Shown: piece by piece, positions 18,301 to 25,341 of the stretch
Numbering within the stretch: the first letter of the stretch is position 1
Layout: each line of letters begins with the position of its first letter
Source: an uncultured Pirellula sp.
Lineage (GTDB): Bacteria > Planctomycetota > Planctomycetia > Pirellulales > Pirellulaceae
Length of the DNA stretch: 64,000 nt
Direction of reading: 5' to 3'
Assembly (NCBI GenBank): GCA_903892355.1
Contig: CAITIE010000098.1
Coordinates: 124,001-188,000, forward strand
Notes under the pieces: model-generated
Told to the model about the DNA's origin: nothing
Database searches by the model: none
What the model saw: only the letters and a program-made list of their open reading frames with translations
Program-made: the position numbers and the translations under genes

Positions 18301-18493
18301 CACGATGGCGGCGTTGCTCGGGGCTGTTCCTTTGGCATTTAGCACAGGGGTTGGTGCCGAGCTGCGACAGCCGCTTGGGATTTGCATCATCGGCGGTTTG
18401 GTGTTTAGCCAAGTGCTAACGTTGTACACGACCCCTGTGATTTACTTGTGGTTTGACAAGTTTTCTCCATCGGCGGGCGAGGATGGGCGATGA
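15398..18493 (+). CDS. mdtB: RND multidrug efflux permease, MdtB-like subunit
   Basis: Seen: about 1031 residues starting MNISKIFILRPIATVLFM; the track start at 15362 overlaps mdtA, whereas 15398 lies just after its stop. The sequence follows MdtB closely: LPVSALPQVDYPTIQV, TAPLEKQFGQIPGL, LPNPPVYSKVNPADAPV, and TM4 with GFVVDDAIVMIENI bearing the proton-relay Asp pair. Twelve membrane segments in two halves with two large periplasmic loops are expected. Known: MdtB and MdtC form a heterotrimer (two MdtB, one MdtC) in E. coli that exports bile salts and novobiocin. The next gene overlaps the stop by 4 bp (ATGA), which favours coupled translation of both subunits. Confidence 0.95.
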   Translation: MNISKIFILRPIATVLFMVAILLSGAVAYRQLPVSALPQVDYPTIQVLTFYPGAGPEVMVSSVTAPLEKQFGQIPGLSQMTSSSTQGCSVITLRFLLDLNIDIAVQQVQASINVAGNFLPRDLPNPPVYSKVNPADAPVLTLSLSSDTIPLPRIQDLADTRLAQKLSQVKGVGQVSVTGGQKPAIRVQANPTSLSAVGLTLDDLRTALVAANVNQAKGSFDGPKQSIIIGANDQLFTAEQFRELIVAYRNAAPVKLKEVANVIDDVENVRQAAWHDTQPAVLLNIQRQPGANIIDVVDRIEAMLPQLKESLPAAIRVEVLTDRTTTIRASVESVQHELLLTIGLVVVVIYVFLHSVRATIIPSAAVPLSIVGTFGIMYMLGYTLNNLTLMALTISTGFVVDDAIVMIENIIRYVEEGMEPLQASLKGASEIGFTIVSLSVSLVAVLIPLLFMGDVVGRLFREFAVTLSVTIFVSAIVSLTLTPMMCALLLKVHPGGASHSSREREGQSESTGWLFIHLLRFYEVTLRWTLRHRRFTMLVFLVTLVATIVLYIQIPKGFFPTQDTGVILGITETSQDASFASMQSKQAALNAVLAGDEAVESIASFIGIDGINLTLNSGRIQVNLKPHHERGESIEQVMARLSRKASVVPGIQLFLQPVQDLSVETRVSRTQYQYSIEDSNPEELKEWVPQLVEKLKSRPELRDVASDQSNFGKEALLVIDRDTASRLGVTPMMVDDVLYNAFGQRQVSTIFTQLNQYRVVLEVAPEFRDSLADIGSMFVKTGNGRTAPLESLTRVDYRNAPLAINHQGQFPVVTISFNVAPGVSLGQAVDAVEASANELQIPPSMIGAFQGSAEAYQRSLATTPLLILAALVTVYIVLGVLYESYVHPITILSTLPSAGVGALLALIYFRLDLGIIAIIGIILLIGIVKKNAIMMIDFALEAQRVHGLKSEDAIFHASLLRLRPILMTTMAALLGAVPLAFSTGVGAELRQPLGICIIGGLVFSQVLTLYTTPVIYLWFDKFSPSAGEDGR

Positions 18494-21400
18494 AGCTACC
18501 TACGCCGATGAAGCTTGCGGAATCGACCAGTTTTTCGACTCCCTTCATTCGTCGTCCTGTCGGGACAACGCTGCTGACGATCGCTGTCACACTGGCGGGA
18601 TTGCTCGGGTATTTCCTGCTACCGGTTTCTCCGCTACCGCAAGTCGAGTTTCCGACGATCTCGGTGAGCGCATCATTGCCAGGAGCGAGTCCGGAAACAA
18701 TGGCCTCGGCGGTTGCGACTCCGCTGGAGAGGAGCCTGAGTCGTATCGCGGGTGTGACCGAGATGACATCCACGAGCACGCTGGGGAACACTTCGATCAC
18801 GTTGCAGTTTGAGTTGGATCGGGACGTGAACGCGGCGGCGAGAGAGGTTCAAGCGGCGATCAATGCGGCTCGAAGCCAGTTGCCCGCGAATTTGCCGAAC
18901 AACCCTTCGTACCGCAAGGTGAATCCAGCCGACTCGCCGATCATGTTGTTGACGATGGTCTCCGAGATATATTCTAAACCACAGATGTACGAGTTGGCTT
19001 CGAACGTTGTTCAGCAAAAACTTTCCCAGGTTCCTGGGGTTGGCCAAGTGTTCGCAACCGGGGGCTCCAATCCAGCGGTCCGGATCGAAATCAATCCCAC
19101 GGTGGCGAACCAAATGAAAGTCGGATTGGAAGATATCCGCGCAGCTTTGGGAACTTCGAATGCCAACCGTCCAAAAGGATCGATCGAAGAGCAAGGCGTC
19201 CATTGGATGCTCAATTCCACCGATCAGTTGATGACGGCTGACGAATACAAGCCACTTTTTGTGGCGTTTCGAAATGGAGCCCCGATTCGACTTCAGGATG
19301 TGGCAAATGTCACCGACTCTGTGGAGGATATCCGGAATTTTGCACTGGCGGATGGTCGGCCATCGATCAGCGTGTTGATCTTTCGCCAGCCTGGGGCCAA
19401 CATCATCGAAACCGTCGATCGGATCAAAGGATTGATCCCAGTGCTGAGAGCGCAGCTTCCCGCGGCAATCCAACTCGACGTGGGGATGGACCGTTCCACC
19501 ACCATCCGTGCCTCGCTGGACGAGGTGCAAAAGACTCTCGTTATTTCGGTATTGCTGGTGATCGTCGTGGTCTATTTGTTCTTGCGAGATATTCGCGCGA
19601 CGATCGTGCCGACGGTTTCGGTGCCTGTTTCACTGATCGGAACGTTTGGCGTGATGTATCTGTTGGGGTACAGTCTCGACAATTTGTCGTTGATGGCCCT
19701 AACGATTTCTACCGGCTTTGTCGTCGATGACGCCATCGTCGTGACCGAAAATATCAGTCGTTACCTTGAGAAGGGGATGAAGCCGATCGACGCTGCGCTT
19801 AAAGGTGCAGGTGAAATCGGATTTACGGTGTTGTCGATCACCGTGTCTTTGATCGCAGTTTTTATTCCGATTCTGCTTATGCGAGGGGTCGTTGGGATGC
19901 TCTTTCGGGAGTTTGCGGTGACTCTTTCCATCGCGATTCTGATATCCCTGGTGGTGTCATTAACGACGACACCGATGCTGTGTGCGATCCTGTTGAAACC
20001 GACTTCGCATCGAGGTCACGAGCGCAATAAATATTGGTTGGAGCATGCGTATGGTCGGGTTCTCGATGTGGTCCTCGATTTTCCGGGTTGGACCATGTTG
20101 GCCTTTGCCGCCATAGTCGCCTGCAATGTGTTTCTCTACATGAAGGTTTCGAAGGGGTTTTTCCCACAGCAGGATACCGGGCGTTTGGTTGGAAGTATCG
20201 TTGCCGACCAAGGAACCTCGTTCCAAGCCATGGTGGATTTGGTGCAGAAATTTGGCAAGGCGGTGAGTGACGAGCCGGCGATCGATCGCGTGTTGGTAAG
20301 TACAGGCGGTGGCGGAGGTGGCGGCGGTGGTGGTGGCATCAATAGCGCGCGGATGTTCGTTACGCTCAAGCCTCTGGATCAGCGCAAGGAGACCATCGAC
20401 CAAATCCTAGCGTCGATTCGCAAGAAAACCGGAGGGATCAGCGGGGCCAATATCTTCATGCAAGCGGTCCAGGACTTCAGGATCGGCGGGCGGCCTTCGG
20501 GGGCTCAGTTCCAATACACGCTTCGAGGGGGGGATCTCAAAGAACTGAACGAGTGGACATTGAAGCTAATGGCCGCGATGAAGAAGGTTCCTGAGATTAC
20601 GGATGTCAACACGGACCAGCAGGACAAAGGCCAGTTGTCGCGACTAGTGATTCAGCGCGACATGGCGTCGGTGCTGGGGCTTGATATCGCGACGATTGAC
20701 AATACGCTGTACGACGCATTTGGTCAGCGTCCGGTTTCTACCATTTACTTGCCGATGACCCAGCGGCGCGTAGTCATGACGGTGGACAAGGAGTATTCAA
20801 AGGGTCCTGAGTCCTTAAGAGCAATTTATGTCAGAACGAAGAACAACTCTCAAGTTCCTTTGCAGGATCTGTATACGCTGGAAAGCAGAAATACGTCGCT
20901 GTCGGTTGCTCATTCAGGATTGTTTCCGTCATCGACGATTTCCTTCAACTTGAGTCCGGGTAGTTCCCTTGGGGACGTGGTTCCACTGATCCAAGGTGTT
21001 GGATCGGAGAATGGGATGCCGTCGAGCATTCAAGGTAGTTTCCAGGGGACGGCACAAGCGTTCCAGGATTCGCTTTCCAATCAGCCCCTGTTGATTTTGG
21101 CGGCGATCGTAGCTGTGTACATCGTGCTCGGTATTCTCTATGAGAGTTTGATCCATCCCATCACCATCTTGTCCACATTGCCGTCGGCTGGTGTTGGGGC
21201 GATCCTAGCGCTTATTTTGTTTCGGATCGATTTGAACGTGATTGGTCTGATTGGAATATTGTTATTGATTGGAATCGTGAAGAAAAATGCGATCATGATG
21301 ATCGATTTCGCCATCGCCGTTCGGAAGGAGCGTGGCTGGGGGCCTCGCGAGGCGATCCACGAAGCCTGCTTGCGTCGCTTTCGTCCGATCATCATGACGA

Positions 21401-21609
21401 CATTGGCTGCGATTTTGGGAGGCATCCCGCTCGCAATTGGTCGCGGTGATGGGGCGGAATTACGACAGCCGCTAGGGATTGCCATCGTGGGCGGACTGAT
21501 CGTCAGTCAGTTTGTTACGTTGTTCACAACCCCAGTCATCTATTTGTACATGGACTATTGGTTTTCAAAGAGCGAGCCAGAGGAAGTGTTGGTTGGCGAA
21601 TCGAGATGA
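18490..21609 (+). CDS. mdtC: RND multidrug efflux permease, MdtC-like subunit with a poly-Gly loop
   Basis: Seen: 1039 residues matching MdtC: LPVSPLPQVEFPTISVSASL, ATPLERSLSRIAGVTEMTS, YRKVNPADSPIM, TM4 GFVVDDAIVVTENI, and a C-terminal half with SGIQ-like AFQDSLSNQPLLILAAIVAVY. Odd: in the second periplasmic loop, where E. coli MdtC has a short FTGGSR turn, this protein has eleven consecutive glycines (encoded by mixed GGN codons) before INSARMF. The loop lies in the drug-path porter domain. Known: MdtC carries the subunit role not replaceable by MdtB. Overlaps mdtB and the following methyltransferase gene by 4 bp each (ATGA). Confidence 0.95.
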   Translation: MKLPTPMKLAESTSFSTPFIRRPVGTTLLTIAVTLAGLLGYFLLPVSPLPQVEFPTISVSASLPGASPETMASAVATPLERSLSRIAGVTEMTSTSTLGNTSITLQFELDRDVNAAAREVQAAINAARSQLPANLPNNPSYRKVNPADSPIMLLTMVSEIYSKPQMYELASNVVQQKLSQVPGVGQVFATGGSNPAVRIEINPTVANQMKVGLEDIRAALGTSNANRPKGSIEEQGVHWMLNSTDQLMTADEYKPLFVAFRNGAPIRLQDVANVTDSVEDIRNFALADGRPSISVLIFRQPGANIIETVDRIKGLIPVLRAQLPAAIQLDVGMDRSTTIRASLDEVQKTLVISVLLVIVVVYLFLRDIRATIVPTVSVPVSLIGTFGVMYLLGYSLDNLSLMALTISTGFVVDDAIVVTENISRYLEKGMKPIDAALKGAGEIGFTVLSITVSLIAVFIPILLMRGVVGMLFREFAVTLSIAILISLVVSLTTTPMLCAILLKPTSHRGHERNKYWLEHAYGRVLDVVLDFPGWTMLAFAAIVACNVFLYMKVSKGFFPQQDTGRLVGSIVADQGTSFQAMVDLVQKFGKAVSDEPAIDRVLVSTGGGGGGGGGGGINSARMFVTLKPLDQRKETIDQILASIRKKTGGISGANIFMQAVQDFRIGGRPSGAQFQYTLRGGDLKELNEWTLKLMAAMKKVPEITDVNTDQQDKGQLSRLVIQRDMASVLGLDIATIDNTLYDAFGQRPVSTIYLPMTQRRVVMTVDKEYSKGPESLRAIYVRTKNNSQVPLQDLYTLESRNTSLSVAHSGLFPSSTISFNLSPGSSLGDVVPLIQGVGSENGMPSSIQGSFQGTAQAFQDSLSNQPLLILAAIVAVYIVLGILYESLIHPITILSTLPSAGVGAILALILFRIDLNVIGLIGILLLIGIVKKNAIMMIDFAIAVRKERGWGPREAIHEACLRRFRPIIMTTLAAILGGIPLAIGRGDGAELRQPLGIAIVGGLIVSQFVTLFTTPVIYLYMDYWFSKSEPEEVLVGESR

Positions 21610-22538
21610 ACGAGAAAGTGCCGCCAAGTCGTTCGGTTGAGAAAGACCTCGGAGCGTTCAGCCCCGGAGCATCGATAGATCGCAAATGCCCAATTTGCAA
21701 GTCGGACGCTAGGCTGTGGAAGAGCGTTCGATCGTACGGCATTGCTGAATGCGAGAAGTGCTTTCATCGTTTCCTAGCAGAACCGGTTGCGTCGAATCAC
21801 GTTGAAAGTATTTACGGGGATGATTACTTTTTTGGTGGTGGCGCGGGTTATAGCAACTACTTAGATCAGTCCGGTTTATTGCGAGGGCGTGGCACAGAGT
21901 ATGCCAGGCGGATCAAAAGGTATCGGAACGGGCCAGGGAAACTTTTGGATGTTGGTGCGGCGGCTGGATTCTTGCTCGAGGGATGGATCGACGAAGGGTG
22001 GCGAGGTGTAGGGGTCGAGCCGAATCGGTCGATGTGCCAACACGCAAGGAAACGTGGGATCGATGTTCGTTGCGGGACTGTGGAAATACTGGATTTGGAA
22101 TCGGATGGGCCATGGGATCTGATTTCGATGGTCCAGGTTATTTCGCATCTTCCGGAACCGGTGGAATCGATTCGCAATCTAGTCCGGTACTTGGCTCCTG
22201 GCGGTTTACTTTTGGTCGAAACGTGGGACCGCATGAGTTGGTTTGCGCGGTTATGCGGGGCGGGATGGCATGAGTATTCACCGCCGAGCGTTCTTCATTG
22301 GTTCACGCCGAAAACACTCGAATTGGCCGCAACGACTTGTGGGCTTCGACCGGTAGCTTCGGGAAAAGTGCTTCGTTGGTTACAGGTAGGCCATGCAAAG
22401 TCGCTATTGGAGCATGCGGGTAAGGAGTCCGCGTTGATGCGGATGGCCCATTGGAGCGTGGCGCCGCTACCGGGTGGTTGGTCGGTTCCTTACCCAGGTG
22501 ACGATCTGAGGTGGGCACTTTTTCAAAAGCCGAATTAA
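21606..22538 (+). CDS. class I SAM-dependent methyltransferase with N-terminal zinc ribbon
   Basis: Seen: start MNEKVPPS at 21606 overlaps the mdtC stop by 4 bp (ATGA); the track start at 21558 lies inside mdtC. An N-terminal zinc ribbon (CPICKSDARLW...AECEKC) is followed by a Rossmann methyltransferase domain: motif I LLDVGAAAGFLLEGWIDEGW, acidic loop GVGVEPN, motif IV LISMVQVISHLPEPVESI and LAPGGLLLVETWD. This layout (ribbon, then methyltransferase_11/23) is common in polysaccharide or natural-product loci. Substrate unknown. Its place as last gene of an efflux operon suggests a link to the exported compound or to a cell-envelope change, but that is inference. Confidence 0.85.
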   Translation: MNEKVPPSRSVEKDLGAFSPGASIDRKCPICKSDARLWKSVRSYGIAECEKCFHRFLAEPVASNHVESIYGDDYFFGGGAGYSNYLDQSGLLRGRGTEYARRIKRYRNGPGKLLDVGAAAGFLLEGWIDEGWRGVGVEPNRSMCQHARKRGIDVRCGTVEILDLESDGPWDLISMVQVISHLPEPVESIRNLVRYLAPGGLLLVETWDRMSWFARLCGAGWHEYSPPSVLHWFTPKTLELAATTCGLRPVASGKVLRWLQVGHAKSLLEHAGKESALMRMAHWSVAPLPGGWSVPYPGDDLRWALFQKPN

Positions 22539-22570
22539 AGGCTGTTGGGATTTTCTTAAAGCGAGACAGA

Positions 22571-24418
22571 CTACTTCGTCTTCGGTTGGCTTGTTGGAGC
22601 CATTTCTGAGAGGGGCATGTGTCGGTAGTATGCTTCGAGGCAAAGGATTGAAAGGACTGTGGAATAGAGTCGACCACCAGCAGCACCGTGAGGGTCGCCT
22701 TGGGGGGGCCAACTGCCTCGTTCGCGGCCGGCCTGAATTTGCAAGCTTGGGAGGGCTTCTTTCATCACGTCATTCCATTTTCGCCATGGGCTACCACCGG
22801 CATGGTGAAGGGCGTTGGTTGCGTAGTACCAATAGTAGTAGTCACGCCCTTCGATGCTGGTAACGATTGGGTGCCTTGCGATGTGTTCGCAGCCAGCCAC
22901 GATGCGTTTGTCTTCGGTGCGCCATCCGAGGTACATGCGGCAGAGCATGCCTTCGGCGGTCATGGAGTCTTTGGGAGGGCTGAACGCTTGGTAAGCGTAT
23001 TGCTCGCCATCGGGGTTGGCGCCGCGGAAGCCCTCTTTGCGTTGGACGGTATCGAGGAACTGGTGGATTCGTTCTAGATTATCGCTGGGAACTTCAATCC
23101 CGGCCATTCGGGCTGAAATCAGCGCCATGACGTACCACCCAGTGACGCTCGTGTCCCCCGTTTCCTTGGGTTGGTATCTCCAGCCACCTCCGTCGTCTTG
23201 TGCCGATAGTGCGTAGCGAACGGCTAGCTCCGCTGGTTCTTTTAATTTCGGATCAGCGGTCATCCCAAAAAGTTCGCATACGGCGATGGTGGCTTGTGCC
23301 TGGGAGTAGGTTTTTTGGATCCCGGTTGTTTTGTTGGCAAAGAATCCGTCGGAGTCTTGGATGGACAGCAAGTAATTGAGGCCTCGAAGCACGTTGCTTT
23401 GGTATTCCCCGGACTTGTGCGTATTCCCAGCACCCATGAATGCTAGAAGCGCGAGCGAGGTCGCAGCGGAGCGATTTTCACTGGTTCCACCGTCGCTGTA
23501 GGGTTGAACCATGCTCCATGAGCCATCCGAGCTTTGGTTTTTTTTGAGCCATTCCAAGCCGAGTGCGACGGATTGTTCGGTTCTATCGTTTCCACCGAAG
23601 GCCTTCAGTAAGGCCCCTTTCATGGTACCCGATCGTCCCGTGAGTCCCTTTCGGATAGAGATCTCTGGCACAGCGACATTACTGCCGAGTTCGGTTAGAT
23701 CGGGAAGCGTTGTCGCGAGATCGGATGCGGAAATCGAAAGATCGTTGAGAGCATCGTTGTCGTTTTCCCCTTGGAGCGATTCCACTTCCGAGATGTTGAA
23801 CGAGGTCAACACATCCCCCTCTGCGCCAGCTTCGCTATTTCCTAAAAGGAGCACGAAGGACTTGGCTACTTCTTCTCGAAGAGGGATTAATGCGAGTAGC
23901 AGAATTACCGCGATATGGACGAGGGTACTGATCAACCAACTCGGGGCGTCTTGGAGGTACTTGACCAAGAATTTTTCTGTGAAGGTTTGGTCGGAGTCGT
24001 CATCAGCGAGTTTGTCGGTGGTGTGTTGGATTGCCTCTGTAGGTTGATGAGATTTGACGGTTGAAGCCGTTGTGGGCAGGGATGCTCGTTGACGAACTGT
24101 CGATGATGCATTGGGCGGGGAACCAGAGGCGACGGGCGCGTTGGCGAGTGGCGTTCGGGGTTTGGCTGGGATCTGAAATTCGTTGAGCGAGTCCGTGGAT
24201 GGTTTTTGAGCCGGCGTGCGCCCCAGAATAGGAGCGGTGGGGGCGGGGGCGGCGGCGTTGGATGGGTTTGGGGGGATAACGGGAGGAACGGCGGGGGGCA
24301 GCACCGGTGGAGGTGTCGGTGGTGTGAGACGCGACGTCACCGGGGGTGCTTGAACCGGGGGAGGCAGTTCTGGGGGCAACCCTGTGGGATTATTGGATCG
24401 AGGTTGATTGTCCGCCAT
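22571..24418 (-). CDS. membrane-anchored prenyltransferase/squalene-oxidase-repeat protein
   Basis: Seen: a Pro-rich cytoplasmic N-terminus (PPELPPPVQAPP, about residues 11-60), one membrane helix (about 161-181, WLISTLVHIAVILLLALIPL), then an alpha/alpha-toroid with repeats ALGLEWLKKNQSSDGSW, LRGLNYLLSIQDSDGFF, AVRYALSAQDDGGGWRYQP, the QxxDGxW signature of terpene-cyclase-like repeats. No DxDD catalytic motif is visible, so cyclase activity is unlikely. I start at MADNQPRS (24418); the track start is 24463. Known: planctomycetes encode several such proteins with unknown function. It converges with the methyltransferase gene, 33 bp away. Confidence 0.82.
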   Translation of the reverse strand: MADNQPRSNNPTGLPPELPPPVQAPPVTSRLTPPTPPPVLPPAVPPVIPPNPSNAAAPAPTAPILGRTPAQKPSTDSLNEFQIPAKPRTPLANAPVASGSPPNASSTVRQRASLPTTASTVKSHQPTEAIQHTTDKLADDDSDQTFTEKFLVKYLQDAPSWLISTLVHIAVILLLALIPLREEVAKSFVLLLGNSEAGAEGDVLTSFNISEVESLQGENDNDALNDLSISASDLATTLPDLTELGSNVAVPEISIRKGLTGRSGTMKGALLKAFGGNDRTEQSVALGLEWLKKNQSSDGSWSMVQPYSDGGTSENRSAATSLALLAFMGAGNTHKSGEYQSNVLRGLNYLLSIQDSDGFFANKTTGIQKTYSQAQATIAVCELFGMTADPKLKEPAELAVRYALSAQDDGGGWRYQPKETGDTSVTGWYVMALISARMAGIEVPSDNLERIHQFLDTVQRKEGFRGANPDGEQYAYQAFSPPKDSMTAEGMLCRMYLGWRTEDKRIVAGCEHIARHPIVTSIEGRDYYYWYYATNALHHAGGSPWRKWNDVMKEALPSLQIQAGRERGSWPPQGDPHGAAGGRLYSTVLSILCLEAYYRHMPLSEMAPTSQPKTK

Positions 24419-24542
24419 CGGATGTTGTTCTTTGGGAGAGCCTTGTTGCCGTGCCGGTCGCAATCCTTTTGCCTGGCGTGACTATTTCGAACACCCACTT
24501 CCCTGATTATACCGCACAGGGGCTGACCTGGCGCGGGATGGG

Positions 24543-24605
24543 AAAACGAAAACACCCTTCGGGTCGACCGAGCGGTTGAACGCTCGAGAGAAGACCCGAA
24601 GGGTG
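24543..24605 (-). terminator. rho-independent terminator of csrA
   Basis: A perfect 13-bp inverted repeat (CACCCTTCGGGTC / GACCCGAAGGGTG) encloses a smaller GAGCG/CGCTC hairpin. On the minus strand it is followed by TTTTCGTTTTCCC, and it lies 100 bp beyond the csrA stop. The nested stem-loop is unusually large for a simple terminator. Confidence 0.7.
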
Positions 24606-24704
24606 AATTGTATCGCGACCGATCTCATGGATCAGCCGGGGATAACGTGCTTGACTGCCGAGAAACGGCTCTCTCGAGGCCGTGTCCTGTGGAAGTCGAG
24701 CGAT

Positions 24705-24929
24705 TTACTGTCGATCTTCCTTCAAGCTGCGGAGTTCAGCTGGTTGGATATGATTCGCTTTGCGATTTTCACGTTTGATCGCCTCGTAAACTTCCTGCCG
24801 ATGGACAGGAATATCGTTTGGGGCTTCGATACCTAGCCTCACTTTATCCCCTCGAATGTCCACAATCGTGACAACAACGTCATCGCCGATCATGATGCTT
24901 TCGTCTCGATGTCGCGAGAGCACAAGCAT
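24705..24929 (-). CDS. csrA: carbon storage regulator CsrA
   Basis: Seen: 74 residues beginning MLVLSRHRDESIMIGDDVVVTIVDI, VRLGIEAPNDIPVHRQEVYEAI, the complete CsrA fold including Leu4 and Arg44 RNA-contact positions. The ATG at 24929 has a perfect AAGGAG ten bases upstream; the 114-aa track ORF begins in the leader. Known: CsrA dimers bind GGA in mRNA leaders and repress or stabilise translation; in many bacteria they control flagellin and carbon storage. The C-terminal tail (KANHIQPAELRSLKEDRQ) is longer than in E. coli. Followed by a strong terminator, so probably monocistronic. Confidence 0.97.
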   Translation of the reverse strand: MLVLSRHRDESIMIGDDVVVTIVDIRGDKVRLGIEAPNDIPVHRQEVYEAIKRENRKANHIQPAELRSLKEDRQ

Positions 24930-25341
24930 TGGAGACTCCTTTTCACTTCTAGGTTGCATCCCGTGCAACAGGCTTCGGATTGGATTTGTGAGTCGTTCGC
25001 GTTTGGTTGAGTTGCCGAACTCGAACAGGGCATGGTATCGACCAGCCACTACCTCGGAATGATGGTTTAAGATCGCTTTCCGTCAGAAGCATCCCTAGGC
25101 GTTGTAACACGTGTAGGGGCGATTGTTGCCTTTTCCAATTATTCCGTCAGCGACCAATTGTTCCATACACTTTACGTGACCCTCAAGCTTTCGCAGGGGG
25201 CGGTCGATGACATGCATGTGCTCTTCGCTCCAAATTCCCATGAGCATCATGACTTGTAGTATTCGGCATCGGTTCGAATACCAACGCGCTGTTGGTATAT
25301 CGTAGAGCCTCGCCGAGCGTGAATGCAGGGTTGGAGCGAAG
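24930..25341. other. intergenic region between csrA and the GAF/PP2C-like gene
   Basis: A 412-bp divergent spacer that must hold the csrA promoter and that of the 25342 gene. Apart from the short minus-strand ORF listed separately I see no gene. A GGTTCGAAT string at about 25272 looks like a T-loop but lacks flanking pairing arms. Confidence 0.5.
25095..25250 (-). CDS. possible 51-residue protein (below ORF-track cutoff)
   Basis: An uninterrupted minus-strand frame reads MMLMGIWSEEHMHVIDRP... and ends ...NNRPYTCYNA. The composition (acidic and basic residues balanced, one Trp, few rare residues) looks protein-like, and the spacer has no other gene. There is no Shine-Dalgarno site, and I recognise no family. 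An overlapping 66-aa ORF (25247-25447) ends at its start with an ATGA-type overlap, but that ORF runs antisense into the GAF/PP2C gene and is probably not real. Chance occurrence is quite possible. Confidence 0.25.
   Translation of the reverse strand: MMLMGIWSEEHMHVIDRPLRKLEGHVKCMEQLVADGIIGKGNNRPYTCYNA

Noticed and set aside
25262-25290. tRNA T-arm (GGTTCGAAT)
   Set aside because: No pairing arms, anticodon stem or CCA nearby.
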